Source: Larix sibirica (lineage: Eukaryota; Streptophyta; Pinopsida; Pinales; Pinaceae). From it: a DNA stretch of 10,610 nt. The position numbers and the translations under genes were made by a program. How positions within the stretch are numbered: the first letter of the stretch is position 1; each line of letters starts with the position of its first letter. Of this stretch, positions 1 to 7,520 are shown piece after piece. The DNA lies in the NCBI GenBank assembly GCA_004151065.3, contig NWUY0300109197.1, positions 24,395-35,004 on the forward strand, written 5' to 3'. The notes beneath the pieces are model-generated. The model was given only the letters and a program-made list of their open reading frames with translations, ran no database searches and was not told where the DNA came from.

Positions 1-25
1 GGACAAGGTTGGAGTATTAATTATC

Positions 26-439
26 CTAACAACCGGGCTTATCTGCTCTAAGGGCCTGGGATGAAGAATCCACAAGATTCAATTTTTCAGATAAAGGGAC
101 AAACATTTCTCCCACCTCATTTTTAGATCTTTGGCTTGGTTTATCTTTGCGCTTTTTCTTCCTTCTTATGGTAACGTTTTGGCACATGATAGAGGAAATC
201 GAGATAGAATTTGAACCAAAGGTGGGAATTTTAGAGTAAACCTCAAGAGGAGATTTATGAAAGTAATCTTTGGATTGTGGCATCTTGGATTGTAAGGCAT
301 GAGGAAATGTCAATGCTGGTTCTTGTGAATCACAGTTTCTAGGACTAATAGGTGCAAAATCAACTTCATGAAAAGAAACCCTAGAAACAGGGTTTGAAGT
401 AAAGGTTGGCGGATAGAAAAATTTGCCACTGAACCATAC
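26..439 (-). CDS. Unrecognised open frame inside the CACTA-like element (possible exon)
   Basis: This minus-strand frame is open for 137 codons between a TGA at 442-440 and a TAG at 28-26. It has a Met at 313 if read as a separate ORF, but the openness extends well upstream, which would suit an exon. The middle carries a basic cluster (RRKKKRKDK) resembling a nuclear localisation signal. The first half is rich in Ser, Pro and Phe, and the C-terminal part is mixed and charged. I see no transposase motif and do not recognise a family. Its position just inside the subterminal repeats and its inward orientation would fit part of a CACTA-encoded gene. It is unusually free of stops for this decayed window. 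Chance openness remains possible. Confidence 0.3.
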   Translation of the reverse strand, partial: VWFSGKFFYPPTFTSNPVSRVSFHEVDFAPISPRNCDSQEPALTFPHALQSKMPQSKDYFHKSPLEVYSKIPTFGSNSISISSIMCQNVTIRRKKKRKDKPSQRSKNEVGEMFVPLSEKLNLVDSSSQALRADKPGC

Positions 440-511
440 TCAGTCCATTTATTTCAACTAACCGCAATGCTTTATTTGTTTCCATGAACTGGTTCTTACT
501 CAAATTTCACC

Positions 512-976
512 CACTAGTGATCTTTTGTATAATAAAAGCACCAATGCTCTTTACGTAACCTAAGCACCGATGCTCTTTTCAAAACATAACCACCAGTGAT
601 TTTATCCAAAACATACACACCGATGTTGTTTTCCAAACTATACGCACATGTGTTGTTGTGGGATAATATATGCACCGGTTTTCTTATGATACAAAATACA
701 CATCAATTCATATATACTACAACATCAACACCAATGTGTTTATATATAAAAACACACCGATGTTGACGTGAATGTTACACGCACCAGTGCTTATTTGAAT
801 GGTATACGCACTGGTCTGTACATAAGACAACGTATCGGTGCGGTTACAATATGATATAAGCACTTGTGTGTCTACATTAAAATATACAAACCAGTGCATT
901 GACAATTGATATACGCACTAGTGTGTATTATTTGTATTAGATGCACTGGTGCACATTATAAATTATAGAGCACCGA
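512..976. repeat. Subterminal array of about 17 degenerate palindromic 8-12-mers
   Basis: A short motif, best written GCACYRGTGC with variants CACCGATG and CACCAATG, recurs every 20-50 bases. Copies are visible at 512-519, 538-549, 564-573, 591-598, 618-625, 644-653, 672-679, 729-738, 755-762, 781-790, 808-815, 833-842, 860-870, 890-897, 915-924, 943-952 and 969-976. Several are near-perfect inverted repeats, for example GCACTGGTGC at 943. Between copies the sequence is AT-rich and unconserved. Such arrays near a terminus are typical of transposase-binding subterminal repeats in CACTA elements. The protein that binds this motif is not known from the window. Confidence 0.7.
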
Positions 977-1141
977 AAAAATATCTCCGCTATAACTTAT
1001 GGCAGCCCAAATTGTTTTAGTTACAATAAATATCCATTGTAACCTTTGTTTCTAGAAATGGAGGCTGTAGCAGAGAATTTTTGACAATTTTTGCTAATCT
1101 TGTAACACTAAAAATCTCCACTATGGCCTCTGTTACAGGGT
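976..1141 (-). repeat. CACTA-like subterminal zone with short direct repeats
   Basis: Between the palindrome array and the terminus lie repeated blocks. On the minus strand, CATAGTGGAGATTTTTA (about 1126-1110) and TATAGCGGAGATATTTTTT (about 994-976) are near copies about 130 bases apart. Variants of TGTTACA/TGTAAC occur at least four times (near 1020, 1038, 1101 and 1131). This looks like a second class of subterminal repeat. No gene is visible here. Confidence 0.5.
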
Positions 1142-1156
1142 GTTTTCCTTGTAGTG
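1142..1156 (-). repeat. Terminal inverted repeat end of CACTA-like element
   Basis: The minus strand starting at 1156 reads CACTACAAGGAAAAC, differing from the common plant CACTA terminus by one base (G for A after CACTACAAG). The partner terminus is not in the window. The next plus-strand bases (GAA GCT GCG) read as Glu-Ala-Ala, matching the WVEAA segment of gypsy integrase, which marks the junction at base level. Confidence 0.6.
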
Positions 1157-1915
1157 GAAGCTGCGTTGGCTAGGGGATTCAACCCTGAGATTAAGACAAG
1201 GTCAATTTTTTGAAAATATTTTTACAAAGTTGATGTATTGGGAGTCTCATTAGTTACCAACAAAATCACTTCTTCAATGACAACATTGCTGCACTGGTGA
1301 GAAAATTCATATTTTAGCATCATAAGACCAATCCCTATCACCCATAGGCTAATGCAATCATCAAAACTTTCAAGAAAATTATGGAGAATGGATTTATGAA
1401 ATCTATATCATGAATGAGGATGGTTGGGATCATTTGGTGTTCATAGTACCATAGGCTTATCACACCACATGTAAGATTTTGACAAAACATGTGCCTTTTA
1501 TGATAGTCTATGGGAAATAATTCATGATACCATTATAATATGTTGTGTTGAGCATGCAAGTTCAATTGTCTATGTAAATGAATGATGATGTTGCACCTTA
1601 GGAGTGATTAAATGATTTGGTGTAGATGAAGGAAGACTAGTTCCTCGCAGGGTATCATCAAATGGTCCAAAAGAACCGAAAAAAACCATGAAAGATCACT
1701 ACATAAAAACTAAGATTATGGCACATGGAGAATTAATGTTGTTGTATTATGGAAAGTACCTAAAGCACCCAAGAATGTTGCAGATGCATTGCCTAGGTCC
1801 TTTTCACATCATGTAACTCGCTAAGGAAGGTGTAGTCACATAGGCACATTTCAATGACAAACTAATGAAGGGATGGTTGAACGATGCATGCATTAAACTA
1901 TTCGATCCATGCACT
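1157..1915 (+). pseudogene. Ty3/gypsy retrotransposon integrase relic (core end and C-terminal region)
   Basis: Conceptual plus-strand translation in shifting frames shows integrase landmarks in the right order. These are an EAA start, QFFENIFTK, then NHFFNDNIAALV in place of the usual QGTHF stretch, PYHP*ANA (family PYHPQANG, stop at 1345-1347), and WDHLV..P*AYHTTCK (family LWAYRTT, stop at 1452-1454). There follow VPFMIVYGK, a helical FLAGYHQMVQKNR stretch, a GELMLLYYGK strand, LGPFHI and KGWLN near 1875. The catalytic Asp of the SDQG motif appears as Tyr (SYQQ-like, codon at 1255), and the catalytic Glu after PYHPQANG appears as Lys. There are multiple stops and at least two frameshifts, near 1410 and 1700. 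It is clearly non-functional. The rest of pol, upstream, must lie on the far side of the CACTA insertion. Confidence 0.8.
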
Positions 1916-2683
1916 GACATTTGCATCACACTAGTACCTTTTTTCATGCGAGGTTGGAAGTAGTCTACATAATGAGCATTTGAAGACAATTGTGTACATA
2001 GTAAGAGTTTGAGGTACTATTTTAAGTTGAGTTTGCATCATGGGTGTGTTTCATATGATCATTAGGGAATACAAGTAGTACGTTGAGAAAATGATTTCAA
2101 TAGGAACTATCCATGAAACATAGAACCATGAATTGGGATTCCCTATCCCTGAATAATGCTTTGTGTTCAAGGGGTTGTGGGGGAAACATGGTTACGAGTT
2201 TTGTGGTCAATGGGATTTTTGGGTTTTGTGGGGGAGGATGTCTATGTTAGTTTGGGTATGGGATGTGTGGGGTGGTTGTGAGTTAACTATATGTCACTTA
2301 TCATTCACATCTTATCTAGGCACTTAGAAATTTTTCAGTCCCACATACCTTGCCAAGTAGTAAATATTGGGTTTGTGGATTCCCACCAAGTGTTTGGTTG
2401 GTGTTTTAGGGAAGTTAGGGCAAGTTTTCTTTTGGAAAGAATTAAGGGATTGAATTGCATCTTTGTTGGATTACAACAATATCAAGGTAAGGGATGGTTA
2501 TATGCATGATTTTGGGAAAAATTGAACTCATTTATTCAAGAGAGATGTTGAACATTGGAACAAAGTCTAAGGTGTTAAACCTATTATATAATATTCTACA
2601 AGGAACTTCGGTATGGAATACATAATTGTTGCATTAAACGAGAGACACAGGGTCATTTATTGATGAATTTGTGGCTTGAGAAG
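1916..2683. other. Unassigned stretch 3' of the integrase relic
   Basis: No coding sequence or recognisable repeat could be supported here. The part near 2165-2280 is G-rich on the plus strand, with several runs of three to five G. By position this should be the 3' end of the gypsy element (polypurine tract and 3' LTR), but I could not define a TG...CA border or a second LTR copy, so no LTR is called. A 72-codon plus-strand frame at 2291-2509 has no recognisable feature. Confidence 0.4.
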
Positions 2684-2729
2684 GAACTAAAGGATATCGA
2701 CAACATGAACTAAAGGATATCGACAACAA
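2684..2729. repeat. Tandem duplication, two 23-bp units
   Basis: The unit begins GAACTAAAGGATATCGACAA and occurs at 2684-2706 and 2707-2729. The copies differ only at the last base. A degenerate third start (AAACTAAAG) follows at 2730. The near identity suggests a recent slippage duplication compared with the decayed surroundings. Confidence 0.85.
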
Positions 2730-3195
2730 AAACTAAAGAACTAGGAGTATTTATAGTGGATCTCAGGATAAGACCATAAGTAACGAGAAGATGCCTAGGG
2801 ATTTTTTCCTCGCTTGGATCCCTGTAAGATTTGTTCAGGATTAACCTGTAATGAAAAGAAATCCAAGAGGAAAGAGTACTTTGATGGTAGAGCCAAAGAA
2901 TCCAATTTTTTCGGTGGAGAAATACGATCTGTGGATGGTGTTCTAGAAGAAGAATAAAATCTTGAAGGGTTACAAATCCGCATTGCAAATCCTTATTGTT
3001 TTCTTGAATTGGATATTTCCATCTTTCAAAAGGCGGTGATGTTAATATATGGGCCATCAAAGCTGAAGCTAAAGCAAACTTTTAAGCCCTCCTTTAAGTC
3101 AAGTTCAATGGGCCTAAAACATGAGCCATGTTTCAATATTTTTCCTATGGTGAATAATTGAACCGAGAGTAGCGAGTTGCTTTAAAACCCAATAT
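2730..3195. other. Unassigned flank left of the LINE, with a weak minus-strand open frame
   Basis: The minus strand is open for 116 codons at 3060-2710, and a second frame is open at 2983-2795. The translations contain no motif I recognise, and the two frames overlap over the same bases, so neither is preferred. Low-complexity or degraded transposon sequence is as likely as a gene exon. This stretch is the original DNA into which the LINE inserted. Confidence 0.3.
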
Positions 3196-3215
3196 GGGAA
3201 AGATGTTGTCATGTA
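3196..3215. repeat. Left target-site duplication of the LINE (imperfect)
   Basis: The bases GGGAAAGATGTTGTCATGTA next to the LINE poly(T) side resemble GGGAAAGAATGTCATATA directly beyond the LINE 5' end at 9945-9962. They share GGGAAAG, ATG and TCAT blocks with a small gap and substitutions. Similarity may continue weakly (ATGACGTTAC against ATGAAATGTTATT), giving a possible duplication of about 30 bases. The mismatches fit an old insertion. Confidence 0.6.
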
Positions 3216-3226
3216 CATGACGTTAC

Positions 3227-3236
3227 TTTTTTTTTT
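3227..3236 (-). other. LINE 3' poly(A) tail (T10 on the plus strand)
   Basis: Ten uninterrupted T on the plus strand correspond to a poly(A) tail at the 3' end of the minus-strand element. It sits directly against the left target-site duplication, as target-primed reverse transcription predicts. Confidence 0.8.
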
Positions 3237-3612
3237 CCTGTAAGCAAGAAAAAATTATATTAAACAGGAACCTTCATTACAAAAAGTTCAAGTCTCACAT
3301 GGCCTTTCATGCCCAGATATTCTGTCACACCATCCTACTACATGATTCATTTGTGCTTTTGAAACTTCTACACAGACCCTATCTACTCCCTTAACCCCAT
3401 TACATAAGCCCATAGTAAAAACTGTCTCAAAAAGGCCTACAAACTTCGCCCACAAAACCAACAGACAGGACCTTACAGCCGAACTGGAGAGAAAATACAT
3501 AGGTGGATACTGTGGATGAATCTTGTCAGCATCATAACAATCTATCCAAACTAAAGAGACAGAAACACTAGAACAAAAAACAGTAAGCATAAAAAACCAA
3601 CCCGGAAACCCA
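3237..3612 (-). other. LINE 3' UTR, overlapped by a 131-codon hydrophobic open frame (3683-3288)
   Basis: This lies between the stop of the third coding-like segment (TGA at 3615-3613) and the poly(A) tail. A different minus-strand frame is open from 3683 to 3288. It reads through a hydrophobic stretch around residues 28-48 (GWFFMLTVF..) and another around 64-90 (YFLSSSAV..LLVLWAKF), and ends HERPCET-stop. No family is recognised. Openness for 396 bases in an element otherwise full of stops is mildly notable, but the frame overlaps the end of the preceding segment by 71 bases and may be fortuitous. I treat the stretch as UTR. Confidence 0.4.
3255..3261 (-). promoter_or_regulatory. Possible polyadenylation signal of the LINE (AATATAA)
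   Basis: The minus strand reads TTTAATATAATTTTTTC about 20-25 bases before the poly(A) tail, at the usual distance for a plant near-upstream element (AATAAA-like). It is a single-site call in AT-rich DNA, so it is only suggestive. Confidence 0.35.
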
Positions 3613-4208
3613 TCATTTGGGAGCTTGGGTGACGTTCTTATGGATCCGAGTGCCAGAGCGAAGGCCGTCGAGCTTGTTGTCATCTACAGGAGAAATTTGG
3701 CCAGACGAACCATGAATAGGGCAGGAGACTAGAGGGCGCGGTGCGGAGGTACCAGCAGTAGCAGTCGAGGCTTCTGGAGAGAGGCCGATTTTTTGAACAA
3801 TCCGTTCAATTGTACGTCGCATAGAGCGATTATCCTCCAAGTGCGCTTTCCAAGCTCTGGCTTGTTCAGCCTCGCCCAAATCCTTATTTTCCTGGTCCAT
3901 CATCACATGAGAAATGAGCTCCTTAGTGACCCAATAGGTGGTAACAATACTATCATAGGCAGAAAGATGTCCAGCAGTAGTCCCTGGGTCACTTATCCAT
4001 TCTTCAACCTCTTCTCTGATAGTATCAATATCAGGGCTTTGACCTGCTCCCACAGGTCCTTCTCGACTCATTCAATTTCCTCCCTGATAATCAGAGGGAT
4101 TTGCTTGCAAAAGAATTGGGCGGGCTGCCCTGCTTTCTGAATCTCATAAGTTGTTTTCCTCCTACCATCACCCTTCTTACCCTTACTTGTACTTTGCTTG
4201 GGATCCAT
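3613..4208 (-). pseudogene. Third coding-like segment of the LINE (ORF3-like), unknown function, broken
   Basis: An ATG at 4208 opens 46 codons: a basic, Ser/Lys/Gly-rich start (KGKKGDGRRK), then QFFCKQIP and an acidic helix ending EEIE, stopped by TGA at 4070-4068. In the same frame the reading continues VEKDLWEQVKAL, then appears to shift into the frame of the 152-codon run 4071-3613. That run carries EEVEEWISDPGTTAG, a helical LGEAEQARAWKAHLEDN stretch likely to form a coiled coil, and RRTIERIVQKIGLSPEAS, followed by a Ser/Pro/Thr-rich tail. The original product was probably near 195 residues. It lies about 200 bases past the last ORF2 frame. I do not recognise the family. Options are a genuine extra LINE ORF, a captured host sequence, or an ORF2 C-terminal extension. 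The stop overlapping an ATG (ATGA) is probably accidental. Confidence 0.5.
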
Positions 4209-4410
4209 CTCACCAGTCACTCAGGATAGTAGATAATACCGAATTCTCTCTTGATAGCCCCCAATGAAACTTCCCGCAGCATACAGAATGCAGGGTGGAG
4301 GGGATTGCTTGGAATAAATAGCCGAACGATGCAAGCAAAAACCGGTAACCATGCTAAATCCTTTCATCATTCTCTTGGGTTGCACGAAAAACCCGTACCT
4401 CTCTCGACTA
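4209..4410 (-). other. LINE spacer between the ORF2 end and the third segment
   Basis: After the double TAG at 4413-4408 the ORF2 frame is closed. A different frame (4496-4221) is open for 91 codons across this spacer and is in phase with the ATG at 4208, separated from it by a stop at 4223-4221. Its translation is Cys-, Ser- and aromatic-rich without a recognised motif. It could be a frameshifted ORF2 C-terminus or noise. Confidence 0.3.
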
Positions 4411-4413
4411 CTA

Positions 4414-5268
4414 TGACTGGCTTGGCATACCTTGCCTTTCAATGGCCGAAGGTGGTTGCAGGATCTCCCCATAATTGAAAATCGGGGTGAGATCATGGGG
4501 ACTCATGTCCCGGTTTAATACTGATGGACTGGCTTCGCAGTATGATTTTTGATGGAACAACACACAGGTGTTGATTGACCTTGACAGATGTGCATTCATC
4601 ATGGTAACCGAGGCCAGACTCGTGTGTCCCATAGTTTCCTGGTATAGTCTTATTTCATTAGCTGCCACGTGGGTGCATTGGGTCTGCCAGTCATTACTTC
4701 CCTCGTTCGAAATTTGTCCTTCATCTATCCTAGCTCCGTTGCATTCCCCAATGTTGGCTAACAGGTTGGCCACCTTGTTACCATCATGTTTAACATGGGT
4801 AAAAGACCAAGCATGGAAGCCACGAATGAGGTCCGTGAGCCACTAGACCCGAGACATCAAATGCCAACTCTTCACCACCTTGGCTACAGTTTGTCCACCA
4901 TGTATCTGCTTAGCCATATGGATGATGACATGCGAATCCCCTTCAATGACCATGGGTTCCCAGTTATTGCGGATGGAAATTCTGATTCCATGCAGCAATC
5001 CTTCGAGTTCAGCCGCATTGTTAGTCTCGAAGCCAATATTCTCGTAGAAGTATCGAAGAATAACACCTTCACTATTTCTGATGAATCCTCCAAATCTGGC
5101 CGAACCAGGGTTTCCTTTGAAAGCCCCGTCAAAGTTTAGCTTGAAATGTCCCCTGGGAGGAGGGTTCCATAGACGTGGACTGGCTGTAGCCGCTGGTCGA
5201 TCCCAAAGCTGTCTCCCACCTTGTGGAGAGCAGTCCAATCCCCATCCTGCGAGAATATGTTTTTCTTA
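4414..5268 (-). pseudogene. ORF2 RNase H domain and C-terminal tail
   Basis: RNase H removes the RNA strand of the RNA-DNA hybrid. The catalytic set is recognisable: Asp in LNFDGA (5130-5128), Glu in NNAAELEG (5010-5008) and Asp in IEGDSHV (4938-4936). The fourth, normally Asp in a KVAD motif, is Asn in KVANLL (codon 4767-4765), a single G-to-A change that should impair activity. TAA at 5268-5266 precedes the domain and TAG at 4845-4843 interrupts it between LMSRV and WLTDLI. About 110 codons without a recognised motif follow, up to the TAG pair at 4413-4408. Plant L1 elements are known to have acquired RNase H, so its presence is expected. Confidence 0.9.
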
Positions 5269-6726
5269 GTCGTCCATTTCCTAGTCTTTGTCTGTCCACG
5301 AGATAATTTTAATGGTTTCCTGAATATGCTTACTGATTTGGTTCCAGATAGTCGACATCGAATTCTTCCTTCGCTCAAAGATCCTGCCATTTCGCTCCTT
5401 CTAGATAGCCCACATTAGAGAACCCAGAAACATGAGCCAAATCTTAAGGATGCTAGGATTTTTGAATGCCTCCTTATCCCAATTTCTGATAGCTTGGGTT
5501 GGTTTCCCTTTGACCCAATCCGTCCTTTTGAAAATTTCCACTCCATAGTCCCATAGAGAATAGGCCCATGGGCATGATTCTAAAATATGGTTTATAGATT
5601 CATCCACGCCTTCATGGAGAACACACCAAAAAGGGTCGTGCATGCCTCTTCTTATGAGGTTCTCACCTGTCAGGATGCACCTGTAAGAAACCAGCCAGAT
5701 GAAAGTTGCTATTTTGGGCCAAGGGTTGAAATCCCAGACCGACTTCCAATCCATCCCATGCGGTGGATCTTCTTGGTTAAATTGTAGGTCATAGGCCTCT
5801 TTAGTGGAATAAATTCCCTTTGTTTGGTATCCCCATTTGAGTTTATCTGGTTGGTTATGGATTCGAATGCATCGATCTTGCAGGGTATCGATAATATTGG
5901 GTATTTCATCCCCTTGGAAACGTTGGTCCCGCCAATTTTGTGGTTGCCATTCTTGAAAATCTTTGTTAACTTGTTCATCTTTCCAAAATTGGCAGAATTT
6001 TATTAGGCCCAGATCTTTGGCTCAAGACCAACTGTTCGAAACTTCTTGTTGGTTAGTGATTTGTGGCAGATATTTCCAGGAGTCACTCCAGAAATTGGCA
6101 CTCTTACCATCCCTGATTTCCCAAAAACTATGACTTTGGATAATCCTTATGTTTTTATGGGCATAATTCCATATGTGGGAGCCCTGTAAGTTTTCATTGA
6201 ATCTGATCAGATATTGTTTGGGTTTCTCCTGGGCATACTTACTGTTCCAGAGTTTGGCCCAAGGTTCTTCTTTGTGTGACACCCAATGCCACCAAATATT
6301 TGCACCAAGAACTTCACTATTCTTCTCCGAATCTCTGAGCCCCAGACCCCCCTGGACCTTTGGTTTGCAGATAGTGTCCTAGCTGACCAAAGCCCATCGG
6401 TGTTTTGCTTGATTACCTCCCCACAGGAATTGTCGTTGAATTGATCTTGTTTGCTTTAGAACCACTTTTGGGGCAGCCAAAATGGGTAAAAGATAAATAG
6501 GCATGGCTTGGAGAACAACTTTCACAAACACAGTTCTACTGGCAAGGTTGAGAGATCTGTAAGCCTAGTTATCCAGTTTCCTTCTTAACTTCTCTAGGAG
6601 GTCTTCCCAGGAGAATTTCCTAATCACTGCATCAACAAGAGGAGAACTGAGATATTTGGATGGAAGGGAGGTCCCTTGGAAGCCCAGGATACGAATAATA
6701 TTCCTCCGATGTATCTTCGGAGTATT
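5269..6726 (-). pseudogene. ORF2 RT thumb and zf-RVT-like region
   Basis: In one frame this reads LGFQGTSLPSKYL, the usual post-RT segment. It is followed by LNLASRTVFVKVVLQAMPIYL, FLWGGNQAKHRWALVS, GGLGLRDSEK, WHWVSHKEEPWAKLW and SFWEIRDGKSANFWSDSW. The stretch near 5754-5401 matches the zf-RVT domain of plant LINEs (WPKIATFIWLV, CVLHEGVDESINHILESCPWA). One position of the expected Cys pair appears as His (CVLH). Stops are at 6567-6565, 6381-6379, 6024-6022, 5403-5401 and 5283-5281, and four of the five sit where Trp is likely (DN*, VS*, AI*, KD*). Confidence 0.88.
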
Positions 6727-6731
6727 AAAAA

Positions 6732-7520
6732 GAAAACCTGGGATTTGGTATTATTCACTTTTAGCCCCGAAGCTTTGGCAAAAGAGTTCAAGCATTTCTT
6801 TAAGGCCCTTGCTTCTTGCACCGAAGAACGCCCCATCAACATGGTGTCATCCACAAATTGTTGGTTTGAAATAGTCTCCGATCCAAGATGGAGGTTCAGA
6901 ACTTTAAGCTCCCTTTTATCAATTCCGTCTTTGATAACTCTGCTCAACCCTTCCGCCATGAGGATGAACAAGAACGGGGACAGAGGATCTCATTGTCGAA
7001 TACCCCATGTAGGAGTGAAATTTTTGGTGGGGGAGCCATTCAAAAGGATAGAGAAGAAGGTTGTAGAGGTGATATTCATTATTCAATGGACCCAGTCCTG
7101 GTGGAACCCAAAGGCTGCAAGCATCTCTTTAAAAAACTGCAAACTTAATTTATCGTAGGCTTTTGAGATGTCAAGTTTTAACAACATACCGGGTTTCTTA
7201 GTGGTTTTCGGATAATGGATAACTTCATGAACTAAAATGATACCATCCAAGATTTGATGCCCTTCCACAAATCTTGACTATTTCAGGGAAACCAGGTCAG
7301 GGAGGAGAGGCTTCAGCCGGTTAGCTAACACTTTAGTGATGATCTTATAAATAACATTACAAAGTGCTATAGGTCTGAATTTCCCAAGAGATTCAACGCC
7401 CCCCTCTTTGGGGATGAGAGTGAGAAAGGTAGAATTGAGAGCTCTGAGAACTCCTTTATTCTTTCGCGAGTCCTCCACAATTCTCCAGACATCATCTTTG
7501 ATCAGATCCCATAAATGATG
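6732..7520 (-). pseudogene. ORF2 reverse transcriptase core (palm/fingers)
   Basis: The frame carries the expected order NSTFLTLIPK, FRPIALCNVIYKIITKVLANRL, GHQILDGIILVHEVIH, KPGMLLKLDISKAYDKL (catalytic Asp at 7172-7170), GIRQ*DPLSPFLFILMAEGL and QFVDDTMLMG. FVDD lies at 6857-6846, so both catalytic Asp of the active site survive there. Three stops lie inside: TAG at 7280-7278 (family Gln, just before SRFVEG), TGA at 7085-7083 (family Trp) and TGA at 6992-6990 replacing the first Gly of the GDPLSP turn. The frame is lost in the T-run after KSQVFF. Confidence 0.93.

Larger units (their letters stand above)
1..1156 (-). mobile_element. CACTA (En/Spm-like) transposon, one end; element continues left of the window
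   Basis: Read on the minus strand from 1156 inward, the sequence starts CACTACAAGGAAAACA, which matches the plant CACTA terminal consensus (CACTACAAGAAAA). Behind it comes a subterminal zone with short repeats, then a dense array of degenerate palindromes, then an open frame pointing into the element. This order is what is known for En/Spm-type elements, where transposase binds subterminal repeats. The DNA immediately outside the terminus is Ty3/gypsy integrase sequence, so the border looks sharp. The opposite terminus was not found in the window, so element length, autonomy and the 3-bp target duplication cannot be checked. An alternative is a non-autonomous or rearranged fragment. Confidence 0.6.

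Noticed and set aside
717-726. ATACTACAACA near 715 as the partner CACTA terminus
   Set aside because: It lacks the leading C and the following AAG/AAAA, and it lies inside the subterminal repeat array.
717-905. 62-codon minus-strand frame within the palindrome array
   Set aside because: It lies entirely in the repeat array, and its translation simply reflects the repeated motif.
2165-2280. G-rich plus-strand stretch as a polypurine tract, LTR start or G-quadruplex
   Set aside because: G-runs are interrupted by T and unevenly spaced, and no LTR border or second LTR copy could be identified.
2291-2509. 72-codon plus-strand open frame
   Set aside because: No motif, no neighbouring evidence, and a length expected by chance in this composition.
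4068-4071. ATGA stop-start overlap in the third segment as a second reinitiation site
   Set aside because: In-frame continuation after the TGA (VEKDLWEQ) still looks coding, so the TGA is better explained as a nonsense mutation and the ATG as accidental.
3793-4140. 115-codon plus-strand frame opposite the third LINE segment
   Set aside because: Antisense shadow of the minus-strand coding-like segment, with no motif.
6676-7158. 160-codon plus-strand frame opposite reverse transcriptase
   Set aside because: Antisense shadow. The minus strand carries clear RT motifs, including FVDD, over the same bases.
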